Source: Fratercula arctica (lineage: Eukaryota; Chordata; Aves; Charadriiformes; Alcidae). Taken from it: a stretch of 64,000 nt of DNA. A program made the position numbers and the translations under genes. Under the pieces are notes generated by a model, which saw nothing but the letters and a program-made list of their open reading frames with translations, did no database searches and had not been told where the DNA came from. How positions within the stretch are numbered: position 1 is the stretch's first letter; every line of letters starts with the position of its first letter. Where the stretch lies: NCBI GenBank assembly GCA_947846985.1, contig CANTUZ010000004.1, forward strand, positions 80,300,159-80,364,158, read 5' to 3'. Positions 46,042-60,034 of this stretch are shown here, in pieces.

Positions 46042-48198
46042 TACTTCTGTAACATCCTCTCTTGAAAGAGGGGACCAAACTGTGTTGAACATGCAATTGC
46101 ACCATGGATTGATACCTTTGCACGCTTTTTCCCCCCCCAATTCTCTGTGTCTTTCCCTATTATTCCTAACATTTTATTTTTGATGCTGTTTCAATGCTGA
46201 AGAAGTGAAACAAACTTTTGTGTAGCCTCTTCTTTATATAAAAAGATACATCAAATTTATAACCCATTTGAGTTTTGACCCCAGTGCCCACACTAAAATG
46301 GTTTAGCAGCACCAGATTTTCAAGAATTATAGAACGAAATGACTGGTGTAGTATTTCAGCCTCTACTACAGGAAATTGCTTCTGTATGATGTGGGAATAT
46401 TTTATTTTTGGAAGGACAGTGCTTTGACATCTCTGTTTTATCAAATTGTGTGCTGCTGATGTTGGTACTGTTAACAAGTAATATAAACAATAGCAGTAGT
46501 ATGCTGTTAGTTGTTTTATTTATATAATCCAAATAACATTGGAGCTTTTCAATGGATGCACATAGACAGGAAAACATGCCATTTCGGCGTATTTGTTTAC
46601 ACAAGAGGAAGCTATTATGACACGTTATTTTAATCCCATCAGATTTCCTGCTGCTGTAAAACAGAAATGGTTTGGACTACTGCGTTTATGAACAAGCCAA
46701 CATTTTAAGTGCAGTATATAGTGTTTCTGTGGAGTTTGTTGCTACGGGAGATTTTCAAGGGAAATATGGTGATTATTTTCTAAGCCTTAAAAACAATGTA
46801 AAGACTTTTAGGATTTGGGCTTTTTACAAAAAGCAGATGGGGGTGCGGGTAATATGACACTTCTGCATCACAAAAAGCTTCTACATGCGCAGAGTGTCAC
46901 AGGAGAACTGGAGCCGTGATATTGGGCTAAAGAGTCAGATACAACTAAACTCAAGATAACAAATCAGACAGGCTAATAAAAAGCTGTGGTATGACAACTT
47001 CTGGGGAAAAAATAAAGTCTAGGGTACTATTGTATGTCTCTCATCAGTAACAGGAGTACACGCAGTGTGTTTGCCTGGATTTCAAATGGCTTTCCCCCTT
47101 AACCACAACCACGGCTGAAGCCACAATGGTATAATTAGTTTTTGAAGGGCTTGGGACTGATGCATCCCCTCAGAAAGTTACAGATATGTTTTGATGAAAT
47201 GTAATTTAGTATTTCCTATCAGAGATCTAGACAAGATCATGCTTTTCTGCCAGTGTTTCCTAGCCGTGTGAGTATCTTTTCTTTCTCTTTCCCCTCTTCT
47301 TCTTTTTGATGTACCAATGGTGCTTGCGCCTTCTTCCCAGGTCCAGCCCGTACAGGGTGCATCTGTCCCCATCGATATGATGAGTGAGCTGCTGCATCTC
47401 ACATCAGGGGAAAACCCAAGCAAACAGAATTCCCCCTTGGATCTAAGTCACAATTACACAACTGCACTCCCAAAACAGATGACGGCTTTTAGTCTCATCA
47501 CACTCATGACGTGTTATGGTTTTTTTTCTGAAGCAGGTTAGCTACGAGAAGTACCAGGGCTGCGTTCTTAGGTAGAACACTACACTCTCGGGTATTAAGG
47601 CACTCTATTGATGAACGAGATGATAGTTTATATTCCCTGGTGTTCTTTAAATTTATATTACTTGAGCTCATGGCAACAAAAAGGACTTAAAAACAGGTAA
47701 GCACTGTCCTCCTGTACAAAAACTTTTTTTTTTTTTCCCTCGATTCTTATCTTTTTTTTTTTTTTCCTTTAGTTGGCTATTGTGCCTTTAACCCAGGAGA
47801 CCAATATCCATCACATTCACTGCATTACCCAGCTGCATCCATCAGCTGCTGCACTCTCAGAAGGAATGACCTCTACCAGGTCATTGCTCCTCACACTTAG
47901 CCAGGGGTCTAAGGAGGAGAACTGGAGCGCTCAGGGTCTCACCTAGCGCTATATTTGGATAAAACAGAGTACTTTCTCCAAAGGGAAACATCACTATCTT
48001 ATCTTTTTCTTTTTTCTTTCTTTCTCTTTGAAAAGATAGAATCAAGAAAAAAAACCAACCACCCTTCTAACCAGTATTTCATTATTTTTTTGATAGGTCG
48101 TTTTACTACTAAGGAATAATGACTTTTTATAAATCTAGGCAGATTTTAAAAAGGAAATTATAAACTCTCTTTTCCTCAGAATAGCTGCAGCCTATAAA

Positions 48199-48272
48199 GT
48201 TTTTCGGGGTTTTTTTTGTTTGTTTTTTTTGTTTGTTTGGTTGTTTTTTTTTTCTTTTTTGTTTGTTTTTTA
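48199..48272. repeat. T-rich / (TTTG)n tract
   Basis: About 74 nt of T runs broken by single G, similar in composition to the tract at 3836-3977. Confidence 0.9.
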
Positions 48273-50192
48273 ACAGGAACAGATTTCTATATATTTAATT
48301 TAGACAAGACGGAAGAATTCATGTCTGCTTGGAGTGCTTTTATTGCCATGTGCAAAGGTGCTCTCATATCAAGAGAAGCCTTATAAAATAAGCTGGTTGG
48401 AAAATGTGCCTGCTTGAAGAAACATGAAATTTACGGAGGGACTTTTGGGAATGTCTCCTAAATAGGTTAGTGTCTTACATGATAATTTCACAATGAAAAT
48501 ATATTTGGCAACAAGCAGTATCTGTCCCTTGCTCCTGCACCTTTTGTAAGCGTGGCCTTGAGTTTGGCTGGGGCAGGTAGGTGTTGCCTCATCTGCCCTA
48601 GTCCCACTTTATTTGTTAATTTAATCCCTGCACATTTAAATTCTCATGTATTTTAAGACTGATTTGCACCAGCAGGAAGCATGCATCTGTTTTTTCTTCT
48701 GATCCCCCATATTTGCTTACTTGTACAATTATTTTATTTTGGTAATACGTTTTGTTACAGATGACTTTTCATCAGTTTGTACGTGTTTTTTCATATAGAG
48801 TCAATACAAACGCTATTAGATAAAAGCAGTTGCTGCCATCTATGAAAGTTATGCGCTTGTTTGCTTTATCTTGATATTAAATAATCAAAACCTGGAGAAA
48901 CAAAGATCTAAAATGGCAGATGTATAAATAGTTATTTCTTTGTCCGCATGTTACGTTTCCTTACTCTTCTTGACCCTTTTGCAAACATTAAAAATCATTC
49001 TCAGAGTAATACCAGGATGGAAAAAGTTACTTTCCTAAAATAGTTCAGCTACTTTCAGCCTGTGAAGTAGTTCTGATAAATAAACCCCCAGGTATTCCCA
49101 CGCTGGAGCAAATTAATGGTCACTATAGTTTGTTAAGCTGCTCCTACGATTGATAGATTTTCAATAGCATACGCAACCAAGTCCCACAACGGCCATTTCT
49201 GAAATGTTCTTTGCAACTCCTGATAGACAGTGGCCTAGGACCACATCTCTTTCTATTACTTTAATTAATATAACTGTACATGTTCTCTTCACCTCATTTT
49301 AACACTACTAAGCACTAAATTTTGGTGGCATCTCCTGGCAGTTAATTCCTCAAGACAGTACTACTTTCCAAAAATAAGAATTATGTATTTCCCCCTGACG
49401 TGTTTACGTCTGGTGTATTCAGAAGGCCCTAAAGCATCTCAGTCACATCAAATATTGGTATTTAATTTACTTTCCTTCTCCCACTTAATATGTTATCAGC
49501 CATCAGACAGTCCAAGTCCGACAGCCCCTAAAGTTTTTTTGCCAAATAACTCAAATGGTATGTCTGGATTAATACCTCTGGGATGGAGTTTCATATATTA
49601 GAAACATTAACTGTTCTGCAGTTCAAGGTACTGCTAGGTTTCTGTTTTGAAATAGAGCTCGGTGGGTTCACAGGTGGGGTGTAATACACTGTATGATTCA
49701 GTGAAATAAAGCTTTTGGCACCTGCTGAAGGAATGTTAGGTGTTTGCTTTTCAGTGTTGAAATTCCTTGCTTTTTTGCAGGGATGTGAGCTCTTTTAACG
49801 TCGTGCTTTGCCACATCTACGCTCCCAAAAAACAATATATATAGGCTTTTCCTTGCTTAAACAAATCACACTAATATGATGTGAGTACTTTTATTCTGAT
49901 ATTCGTAAACAGGCAAAGCCTTGAAAACACCAAGAAGAGATTCCTCAGAGACCAATAGCGCAACTCCTGTTGCTAGGAAACCATTTTTATTTGTTTTCCG
50001 TCAAAACGACTAAATCATTTTATGCCTCACTTCAAAGGCGGCTGGGAAGATGGGAGCAGATGGGAAAGCATTTTAAAAGTCTCGCCTCTTCTTCCCCCCC
50101 TGCTTTCCAACATGAGGAGATCAACGAGTTAATGGGATTTGGTGGGATTATATGAATAACTGACCAAAGAGCAGTAGGGTCTTTGGGTCTGT

Positions 50193-50223
50193 GGGGGGGG
50201 AAGCAGGGGTGGGTGTTTGGGGG
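50193..50223 (+). other. G-quadruplex motif
   Basis: Four G runs (50193-50200, 50206-50209, 50211-50213, 50219-50223) are separated by loops of 5, 1 and 5 nt. This satisfies the G3+N1-7 quadruplex rule on the + strand. Confidence 0.75.
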
Positions 50224-50235
50224 AGCAGCCAGTGG

Positions 50236-50266
50236 AGCCAGGGACCTCCCTGGCTGCCATGGCAGC
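50236..50266. repeat. Two adjacent perfect inverted repeats
   Basis: AGCCAGGGA (50236-50244) and TCCCTGGCT (50247-50255) are separated by CC. A 14-bp palindrome GCTGCCATGGCAGC (50253-50266) overlaps the second arm. Confidence 0.85.
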
Positions 50267-50948
50267 CCCTCTTCTGCCACCTCCTCCTTCCCAGGGGTAC
50301 CTGCCCCACCAGGAATTTCTAGCAGCTCCTTTTTGTCTGCATTTCAGGGCTCTCTGGATGTTTCTTTTCCCTTTCAGCCTGTTCTGTCTCCTCAGCCCAG
50401 GTTCAGCTGGAGGGGACGGGCAGGTGGCCCTCAGGTCTTCATTCCTTCTTCACGTCAGGAGTTTCCTTGCCTTCCTTCTGGCTTTCTCCTCTCCCCCGTT
50501 TCCCTCCCTGCCACCCCACATCCCGTGCCTCTCCTGGTGTGCTCCAGCGTGGGTTGGACCTTTGTCCACAGGTTGTGAAGAGACTTCTCTGGAAGCGGAT
50601 GGGGAGGTGGGTACCGTTTGGCAGCTGGATTGGGAAACACTGAGAACCCAAGTTGCTTAATAGCTCTTAAAGTTATGGAGTTCTTGTCCAAGGAGGAAAA
50701 GCACCAGCACGAGCCTGTGGGGGAGTAAAGGGTTTGTGGCACCCGTTTCCTGCCCCAGTACTTCACACAGAAATGGCTGCCCTCCAGGGGAGGGGGGATA
50801 ATGTTTGTGAATTATTGAGTTATTAACTAATTTTTAATATTCAAATGTATATACTTGGTTCTGATGTTTCACTTGGCAATTCTTTGTCACCTGCAGTTCC
50901 TGTATACCTGCTCATAAAGAATTTTAAGTTTCAGAGTTCAGAATAGGA

Positions 50949-50992
50949 TTTCTTTCTTTTTTTTCTTTTTTTTTCTTTTTTTTTTTTTTTTA
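50949..50992. repeat. T-rich tract
   Basis: About 44 nt of T with a few C interruptions. Confidence 0.92.
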
Positions 50993-51373
50993 AATTCTGA
51001 CTAAACCGACTGTAACTCGCTGAAACTATGCAAGCAAAGGATGGTGACTGTATTATTTCAGCAGAGCGTCGCTCTTCTTAACATGGAAGGCATCTTCCAT
51101 GGCAGCTGTCAGCCACAAATGCCCAAAGCCATTTCATTTGGCTGGCTTAATTTTAGTGAATAATGTTAGATTTTAATATAGTTATTGAAATATCTACTTC
51201 CTGTCAGAGCTTCCTGAATGTAGTAATTCTAGAGTTAATATGAACATGGTTTGACTATTTTTGGTCCAACCTAACCAGACACCTGAGAAATGAATAGCAT
51301 TCTTTTAAGCCTCTTCCAGTTGTTTTTTGAAGCAAGGAAGGGATTTTTGTTATTGTTTTAAAAGAGAAACGTG

Positions 51374-51398
51374 TGCATGTTATATATAACATGCAAAT
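51374..51398. promoter_or_regulatory. 22-bp perfect palindrome overlapping an octamer motif
   Basis: Positions 51374-51395 form a perfect 22-bp palindrome centred on TATATATA with TGCATGT and ACATGCA arms. ATGCAAAT, the POU-family octamer, spans 51391-51398 on its right edge. Binding is inferred from the motif only. Confidence 0.5.
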
Positions 51399-51683
51399 AA
51401 TCATTTAGATTATGTTGTGCCTGTGTAATTCCTTCATGGCGCATTTCTTTGAAGAACGATGGAAAAGGATAAGCCTTTCAAAAACTACAGAAAGGAAAGA
51501 GGCGCGTTTCTAAAAGCACAGATTTAAGCAAAGTCAAAAAAGCTACACCTGTTAAAGCTGGAGAGCAAATTATCTCTTCCAAAGAAAAGTTACATTTTTC
51601 CTATCTTCCCTTTTACCTGACATTTGCTTATCTGTGTCCTGGATCTGTGTTAGCTACCACCCTTTTCAGTAGAACCACTGCCT

Positions 51684-51734
51684 TGATGGGGTGTGTGCAG
51701 GTATAATGTACATGTTACATGCACACCCCCATCA
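51684..51734. repeat. 15-bp stem-loop with one bulge
   Basis: The left arm TGATGGGG-T-GTGTGCA (51684-51699) and the right arm TGCACACCCCCATCA (51720-51734) pair perfectly over 15 bp once one bulged T (51692) is allowed. The loop is 20 nt and contains ATGTACAT. Confidence 0.85.
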
Positions 51735-52168
51735 TCTACCTGCCTATACACACACATACACTTGTAGACATTTATTGATCGCCTCTTTCTACTGCAAGCT
51801 CAGTCTTCAGAAGCCATCTAGAACTTTTTGTTTCTCTTAGTTCAGCTTATCCAGAAACATTGATTATGTCAATTGAGGTATTAAGCTCTCTAAAACTCGG
51901 GCAGCATCTATATTTAAACAGGTACTTTCACAACATCTGTATCAATACATTTGCTTCATTTAAAAAATATGCATTCTACAGTCTCTACACATGTTGAACC
52001 TGTAACTTTTGGCAAATGTCTGCTTATGTTGGAGGGAGAGACCTGGAGGGGAGGAAATATGTAATGATGGTTTTGTTCCTATCCACTGAGCTCAGCTGGT
52101 CAAGAATTGCTGGTATTTCGACCTTACGCTGGACTTACGCAGATTCATGGTTTTGCTGGAAGATGAAA

Positions 52169-52233
52169 TAATCATAGAATCATAGAATGGTTTGGGTTGG
52201 AAGGGACCTTAAAGATCACCTAGTTCCAACCCT
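52169..52233 (-). mobile_element. Very short CR1 LINE 3' end (antisense)
   Basis: AATCATAGAATCATAGAATGG and GGTTGGAAGGGACCTTAAAG are the reverse complement of a CR1 3' end. Only about 65 bp inserted, ending near TTCCAACCCT. Confidence 0.92.
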
Positions 52234-55200
52234 AGCAGCTGAACTATTTCAGTTCAACAGAAATAATGATTTATTTACAATAATAAATGTTTTTTTATGG
52301 TAACACGATAATAAGTGATACCCTGATACCCAATATTTTGCTTCCACAGCTCTGGTTGCTCGGCAATTTAGAATGTTTCTATCAAACTCCTGAAAATACT
52401 CAAGTCTTTAGAGTCGTGGAGAGGGATATTATTGTCGGTGACCTGTGGTGTCCTTAGGTTATATTATCCCTTTTCCTTGGGTAGCATTTGGCCCTTAAAG
52501 CCACATGGACCCCAAAGGCTCCTAACTATTAGTAGAGAGATTTATTTCTAGGACTCTGATGCAGCTAAAACCAGTGTCTCCATGCTGGGGGATGTACGAA
52601 ATCCCAACCCAGTCCACTTAAACTCTCAGTTTATATGGAGACTCTCAAATAAACTCTCAGTCTAAGAGGGTGGGCAAAGGGTGTCTGTTTTGTCCTGAAG
52701 ATGGGTGGTGAATTCAGAGTTGAGAAGTTCGCATTGCCCGTTTTCAGCAGGCTCTGGGATGATCCTGCACAATTCCATACCGGGTGGGAGGGGGGCAGCT
52801 GCTCCTTCTCTAACCCAGGTAGGTCTGGAAAAAAGAAATGCTGTAAATCAGTAGTTCTGGGGGATACACCAAGTAAAAGACTTTTCCCTTAGCAATGGTA
52901 TGTGTGTTATTTCCCAAGTTAATGCATTTCAGGAGTTGCTGTGTGCCACAGGGATGTTTTTCTGCCTAGTCATATATCATTCCTATTAATATCAGCATGG
53001 CTTAAGTGGGCACCCCGGGAGAGAATCTGACTTTAATTCTGTTACTCACAGTTGCACTGTTTGCTGTTGCAGTTTAGAGAAAAAAAAAGATTCCTCTGCA
53101 ATCGGTGTTGCTATGGACTTTTCCTTGTATTTACTGAGAAGAGATGGGTGATTTACTTGTCTGGTGTCTCAGTGGATTCCTTCCTGCTGTGTTTGGGTTT
53201 TTTGGGGAGGGTTGATACTGATCTCTTTCAAATGATGAGGAATTGTCTGGGTTTCCAAAGAGTTTAACAGTCTTTGTGCTTTTTTTTGTATATAGATGTT
53301 AACTGAAGTAGGGTATCTCTTTGTTGTTTTACAACAGACTTTGTTTAGACTGACTTAGCAGGTTCTCTCCCGTCTGTGCCAAAATGAGATAGTGCATTGA
53401 GAAGCAGCGGAACTGAGGGACATTTCTGTTCTCTTCATGCACTGGATATGCAAAATGATCAATTTACTGTGTTATTTATAACCTGACACAATTCTAAAAA
53501 TCACTTACTGAAAATTTAGAAGCAGCCGATAAGAGAAAGTTCTGCAAAATGTGAAAAATGTAATATTTCTTGGTGGATGCACTGAGCAATTACTTAACTC
53601 TTATTGATAAGATGCCAGTGTAGCTCTAAAATGTGGGCAGAGCCCACTAAGGAGAACCAACAAACATTAAAGGCAAAGTCTAAGATGACTGTCTCTCATT
53701 TCCCTCAAAACCCTTTCCCAAATAGGAAACCCTATAGCTGAAAAAAACTACATCAGAATATTTGGGGACAAATTGGTTATGTGGCTACTATTAACAGTTT
53801 TTATCAGTGTTCCGTGACATTGAAGAAGTAAATTCTGACACCTGTAACGTCAGTGAATGTAAATTATGGGAAGCTTTAGGAGAAAGATGGGATGTAGAAA
53901 GAAAATATAGGACATAAGTGGAGATGAGCTTTATTACGAAGTAGTTGTAAAAGGAAAATAGTGTTTATATCGTATGTTTGCATATAGTCTTGCAAATATT
54001 CTACATAATTAAGGTACATTTTTAACTGCGCTGTGCCATGAACGCTTCCAGAAAATGAGACCATGTTCTTCACAAATTCTTATTCTGGACTGCTGTGACT
54101 TTTGTTTGCCTTCTCACAACTGTCATCTCACTTCTCTGCTGTTTGAGACTGGATGGCCCAGCTTCACTTTTCCTTCAGGAATACAAAAAATTTCAGAAGA
54201 TATAGGCGAAAAGATTAAGGATTTCTAGAGCTGTGTTCTGTCTAAACAAGCCCTAGGCCTATGAACTAGTGAGTTAATTGTATTCTGTCATGTAGACAGT
54301 ACACCTATTGTACTGGCTTCTGTCTTTGGCTTCCCTGAAGGAGAAAAAATGGCAGGACAAGTGTTTATCGTGGCAGTTTGGAGTCTTTGAAAACAAACAG
54401 CCTTCCTGGGTACACATGCAGTGATGGTGGCAGCACCTTTTACTTCCAAAATGTCAAGGGATGAGTTTTGGCCAAGCTTTTCAAACGAACTGGGTCAAGC
54501 TAGAGGCAGCAGAATAACAGGGACTTCACTTAGGTTGATGTGTTTAAGATTTCACTGAGTCTGGTAGAGAATGCAATAACTACAGAAATGGGCACCAAGG
54601 AAGCTTTAAAAAGCTTGATAGTGTTCTTATATTCTCAGGTGCATTAGCTATGAAAAATTTTACAGGATGCCAGCAGAATGTCTTGCGTGCTTGTGTGCAG
54701 CAGATTAATTATAACAGAACTGGTAGGAATCCGAGTCCATTTTCTGTTTTATTTTTTTCAGAGAAATTCCTTAATGATTGAAGTTGCCTCTACTTATTTC
54801 CCAAGAAGCAGGGAACAAACGGTCCGTGATGTGTTTAGTCCGTAATATCAATTCACTATGAGAAGGCTTTACCTTGGTATGTGTTTAAGTATTCTGAAGA
54901 TGCGAGGTACCTCACAAACTAACCACAACTGGTGAAAACCTTTTCATGAAAATTCCTTCCTCCAGGAGAAGGATTTTTCAGCAGTAACTAACTAGTCTGC
55001 GAATTAGTGTCAGGTACCAGCTTTGGGAAAAGACTTCTGAAATTAAAAAGAAACAAAACAAAAAGAGTAAAAGCATGTTGGTAGTTTCTAAATGAATCTT
55101 TTGATATCTTTTCTGTTTTGAAATGACTCTTCAGTTTGGATTCTTTTTTTTACTATTATTTTAAAGGGTAAAAATTCAATGAGTATATTCTCTAAAATCC

Positions 55201-55318
55201 AGGAAATTTTCAATTTCTAAAAATTGCTGCTGAAATTAGAAAAGAATTCTGAGTTTTCTAGTCTGCTCTAGTATATTCATCTTCTTAGACTTCTCCTACT
55301 GATTTCTTATATTTTACT

Positions 55319-55340
55319 CTTTTTTTTTTTTTTTTTTTTT
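55319..55340. repeat. Poly(T) tract
   Basis: About 22 T with no adjoining transposon features. Confidence 0.94.
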
Positions 55341-58269
55341 CCTACCAATCATTTTAATTTCAGCATGAAATAATCCTTCACTTTCTGTTCCAACCCAAAT
55401 CTGTCAAATTCAGGAAGAAAAAAATTCATCCCTTCATTTTCCTCTCCTGTTGGCAGTCAAAAAGTAGAGTTACAACCTCATACTTTGGAACAGGTAGTCT
55501 CTTTAAAGCAATGCTCTGCAAATTTTTGAGGTAATTACCGTGGTGAAAGAAACACTCTGGAATTCAGTTATAAATAGACATTTTATAAATTAAATATTAG
55601 ATAAGACTATCAGCAGTGTGGAGGACAGTTCTGTTTATTAGACAAATCTTTCCAGATTCTGCATTTTGCCAGTAGAATTCAAACTGCTTCTGTGAAATAT
55701 TTAAGTTTTGAAACAGTGTTTAAATCTATTTGTTTCACAGTTCACCAGAAGTTAATTGAAACTCTCACTGATGTAAAAGGAAGAAAATCAAACTTTAATA
55801 TTATTTAATCATATTTACTGTCTTTCCAGCCTGTGGAGTTTTGGATATTTGGAGAAATAGAAAAGTAATAATGAAATGCTTTTGAAAAGTGCAGAGTTAG
55901 ATCAGTGCCCCAATACCTGCTGAAATTCTATAAACACAGCAGCCAAGCTGGTTTAAAATGAATACTGGAAAATGAGAAACTCACACAGCTTCTTTAATAT
56001 CATATGCTAGTTACGAAATTGAATAAAAAACGTCTCTCTGGTATCTTTAATCTCTTCAGAGGTTGGAAGAAGTCCAACAAAAGCCAATCATGAAACCCAC
56101 AACTTCTTTCCACTTGACAGTATCTCTTAATCACTCCATTGGAGCCGTAATTTTACCTCAAGAATGGAAGACCTTTTTGGCGTTTTGCACAATTTGCATG
56201 TACACTTTTATATACGTATATATGTATAAAACAACCAGCTAAGGCATTTTTGTTCTATGACTGAACATTTTAGTAACCCTGATTATTGCAACTGAGACCT
56301 TGTGAATTATATCCACATCTGTCTCTGTTACCCTAGAAAACATACAATCTTTAAGTGCTTTAAGGTTGCTGAGTCCAGTCATGCAAAGTTCTGCAGTCCC
56401 AAATCTAATCGCTTTGCATGTTGGAGATGGTAGCTATTCTTTGAAGATATTTCGTAACTTTTATAGCTGAAAATTTGGCTTTCATTAAATAAACACAGTG
56501 GAAAACAAAACACTTGTTGGGAGGAATGCTAAAGAGGTAGTTTAAGCCAAAAGTAAAATTTTAACTGTAGAAAGTGTATGCCGGAGCTCAGCTGCAGGCA
56601 AATATGAGAAAGACAAACATGAACAGGGGAAGGAAGGCTTTGAAATTCATAGCATTCTTTTAATTTGATATAGAAATTATTTTCCCATCCAGTGCCTTGT
56701 TCTATTTTTATACACAACATAACCTTTTCTGCTTCAGGAAAACTCCCTGGGATGAGAGGACCTTTCACTGGTACAAAATCAGGACAGTGACCTCCCTGTC
56801 TGCTCTCATTTATGCTCTAGAAAACAGGCATTTATAAAAAGCATCTAGGTCTCAAGCATTCATCAAAGCGTGTTTGTAAGGAGAAGTAATGCCTCAACAG
56901 CTCTGGGGAAGGGATATAGCACCTGAGAACCTGTCTGCTTTTTCACCTGGCCTTACAAATCCCGCGTCTGTTTTCTCTCCAGACCTCAAAGGTAATGCCA
57001 GGGTGTACAAGACTGTCTTCAGAACGATGAATTCCCAGGAACGGAAACCATTTCTGTCACTGGGATGACAATGGGCATTCTAGTGCATCAAGTCAGAACA
57101 GTTTGACTTTCACACACAAAGGAAATTGCCATGAAATAAAATCCTCACTTGGGAAGAAGGAAGATTAAGTTGCCCAACGTCCCTCATCTTTGAAAATAAT
57201 TCCCTTTCCTCCTAAAACTCCTCCCACACACAACTGAAGTTCTCTGTCTGCTTCCAAAGCCGTCACCCTACAGCTCCTGGTGTCAGGGAAATGACGCCTA
57301 CACCTTCCTGCTCTGTCCTTTTTCTCTTCACTCCTTTCTCGTATACATTTATGTTTTTCCCTTCTAATCTGCCGGACAGAATATACTCTCATTTTACATA
57401 TTTCCCTCTAGTAGTTATTCCACCAGACTGAGATTCAAACTAGAGATTCAGTCTAAAGACTGGTTAGATGCCAGAGGAGAGGTGAAGGACAAAGAGTCCT
57501 CTTCCCCTCTTAACATAATGTCCAATTCTATTCCAGTGTCAAAGGAAAACACATTTTCTGGTTATTAACTCATCAATGAACCTGCTGTTTGGCAAAGCAC
57601 TGCTAAGAAAAATAAAAACGTGTGTTTATATATAAAGTCACTTAGGAGCAGTATTTGAAATCAATACATTTATTGGTTTTTTTCAGGAAATAAACACCAG
57701 GTGAAAGCCTGCTGCTGCGCTCGTGATTTCCCCAGTGCTACCAGAGACGTGGATAACTTCCAGTCCACGTAGCCCAGTCACGGAGAGTTCAATTAATTCC
57801 TTTGTGATGGAAAACTTTAGTAGAGGTGGTTCTGATGCTACGCTGTAGTATTAGCCTAACTGATAATAACAGCTGAACTTCATAGCAATACAGACATTTG
57901 GAACAGAATTATGGAAAGGTGTAAGAGAGTAATATTTTTGAAAAAAAAAAAATGAAAGAAACAATAATTAAATGTTTGAGTTGTTGGGTAGAAGTATGAG
58001 AGGTAATTTAGCCTTTGAACAACTTGACTATATAAATATGCATAAACACACACTCGTTTCTGCATTAATTGTCACATACGTGTGTGTGTAAGCAGTTTTC
58101 AAACTCTGGATGTCACAGTAAGGAAAGAAACTTGCTTCTTTCGATTGTGTCTAATATAATTCAGAATAATGCTTTAAAGGAAAAAAAAAGAAATTGCCTT
58201 TTGCCTGGGATCCAAGCAGTACGACAGAACAGAATGTCCCTCAAGTTGTTTCCCTAATGTTCCTCCAGG

Positions 58270-58290
58270 AAAAAAAAAAAAAAAAAAAAA
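58270..58290. repeat. Poly(A) tract
   Basis: About 21 A. No AATAAA lies just upstream. Confidence 0.94.
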
Positions 58291-60034
58291 AGAAGCTGCC
58301 CACAGATTGGATAATAACAAGATTGTGGGTTTTTTGGGGGGGCAAAGAACTACACTGACCTCTCATCGGAAGCTTTTCCCAACATTAGGCTGCTAAGTGT
58401 CATATCCAAGGAGTGACGCTGTGCTCTGGAGCTAGGGAGTGATGAATAATGTATTCACTAAATGTATTCCCCCTTCACCATCTGGAAATTGTCTGAAATA
58501 CAATATCTTTAAACTTATTCACTAATAAAAATTCATGGATTTCTCCAGCAAATAATTCTTGCACTGTAGATCAATTGTGTAAACTTATTAGGATTACCAT
58601 TTGCAAGTCTGACCTCACTGGTTAATTTAGCAAATCACTTGATGCTTCTGTTCTTGTCTAAAATAGGAATCTGTAGAGAGAGGGTCAAACTCTGCAATTT
58701 TTTTGTCTGGTGACTTGAGACAGTAGATTTAGACCTTCCAAAACTCTTGCTAAATTTGTAGAACCAGGCTCATTCAAGATTTTAAGACTGCCATTTTTAG
58801 ACTTAGAGGAATGCTTCAAAGGATCTCGCTTTCATGGCCTGTTTCCTCTCTTGTATTGGTCTTGGAGTAAAAAGAGAGAGAGAAAGAAGCTGAAAGAGTC
58901 CAAATTTACTATTTTCCATTAAAAGCTAATGCTGCTGCCAATGACCTGCCTCTTAACCCTCGTTCTTCTGCCATTATTAGATGTGAATGTTCTTTGAATG
59001 TTCTTGTGAGGATTTGCGCTCGTGCCCAAGTGAGGTAGTTATCCAAGTTTAATATGGATTTACAGCCTAACTGCAGGTCTCCCTGGGAATTTACTGTACT
59101 ACCGGAGAAAATGGTAAAGCATACAGTTAACATTCACTCCCTTCAATTTTTGGCTATGCAGATGACGTTGTTGGGGACAAATGAACAAGTTTATTCAATT
59201 TCCTTAAATTTCATGGAGAGCGACCTTCTTTTTTACCTATTTTAATGGATACATTTTCTTTTCTCTTTCATCAGTGCTGATGCAATTAATATTTCTCATA
59301 TGTATAACTGTGGATAAAACCTACTTTTTAAACTGAAATTGCGTTGTTTCTCCTTTTTATTTATCCTGTTTTCCCCGTGTTGTTTGTAGTAAAAGGAGAG
59401 AAATAGACAGGTGCTCATTAATGCAAAATTAGTCCCTAGTGCAGAGACGATTTCACAGAATATTAGAAGGTTGAGCTGTTGATATTCATGATGGCCGAGG
59501 CCTTCACTTCACAGTATGTTGCTTTTTATCTGTCTTGTAGGATTGTGACAGAAAGCAGCCTGTAAAACCGTATCCCTCTAAAACTATAGTATATTGATTT
59601 ATCCACCCATAAAACAAAGTATAATATATAGGTAAATATATTGTTTCACTAACAAGCACCAACAGACTGGCATTTTTTCTTAAAAAAAGAGAAGGTAAAC
59701 AAACTCTCAAGGTGATTAATGTTATTGTAGCTGATATAAATTGTCACGGGGCTGAGGCAAGCTCAATGAAAACAGTGTAAATCACATTTATTGTCCTTGA
59801 GTTAAATCTAAACATCCCATTGCTGTTTGGGATCTTCATCTTATTCATCTTCCTTAAGGTCTCTCCGCACCTATTTGAAATTTCATCCGGAGTTGTGTTG
59901 GTTCCCTGCTTTACTGCAATAATTGCAATGAGGCTGAATATATCTTGCAAATCGTTTATGCGGGGAAAAAATCGGTTTAAAAACACAAACTGTTTGCCTT
60001 GTGTTTATGCTAAGAGCAAATTCTCAAAGATTTT

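Larger units (their letters stand above)
46042..52168. other. Unique intergenic sequence with T-rich repeats
   Basis: No gene was recognised. It contains T-rich tracts (47727-47765, 48199-48272, 50949-50992), the G-quadruplex motif and palindromes at 50193-50266, and the inverted repeats at 51374-51395 and 51684-51734. A GC-rich but CpG-poor pocket spans about 50160-50780 and creates overlapping chance frames on both strands. Confidence 0.55.

Noticed and set aside
50183..50766. Overlapping 131- and 147-codon plus-strand frames and a 103-codon minus-strand frame
   Set aside because: The GC-rich pocket has few stops in any frame. The frames are mutually overlapping and show no domain features.
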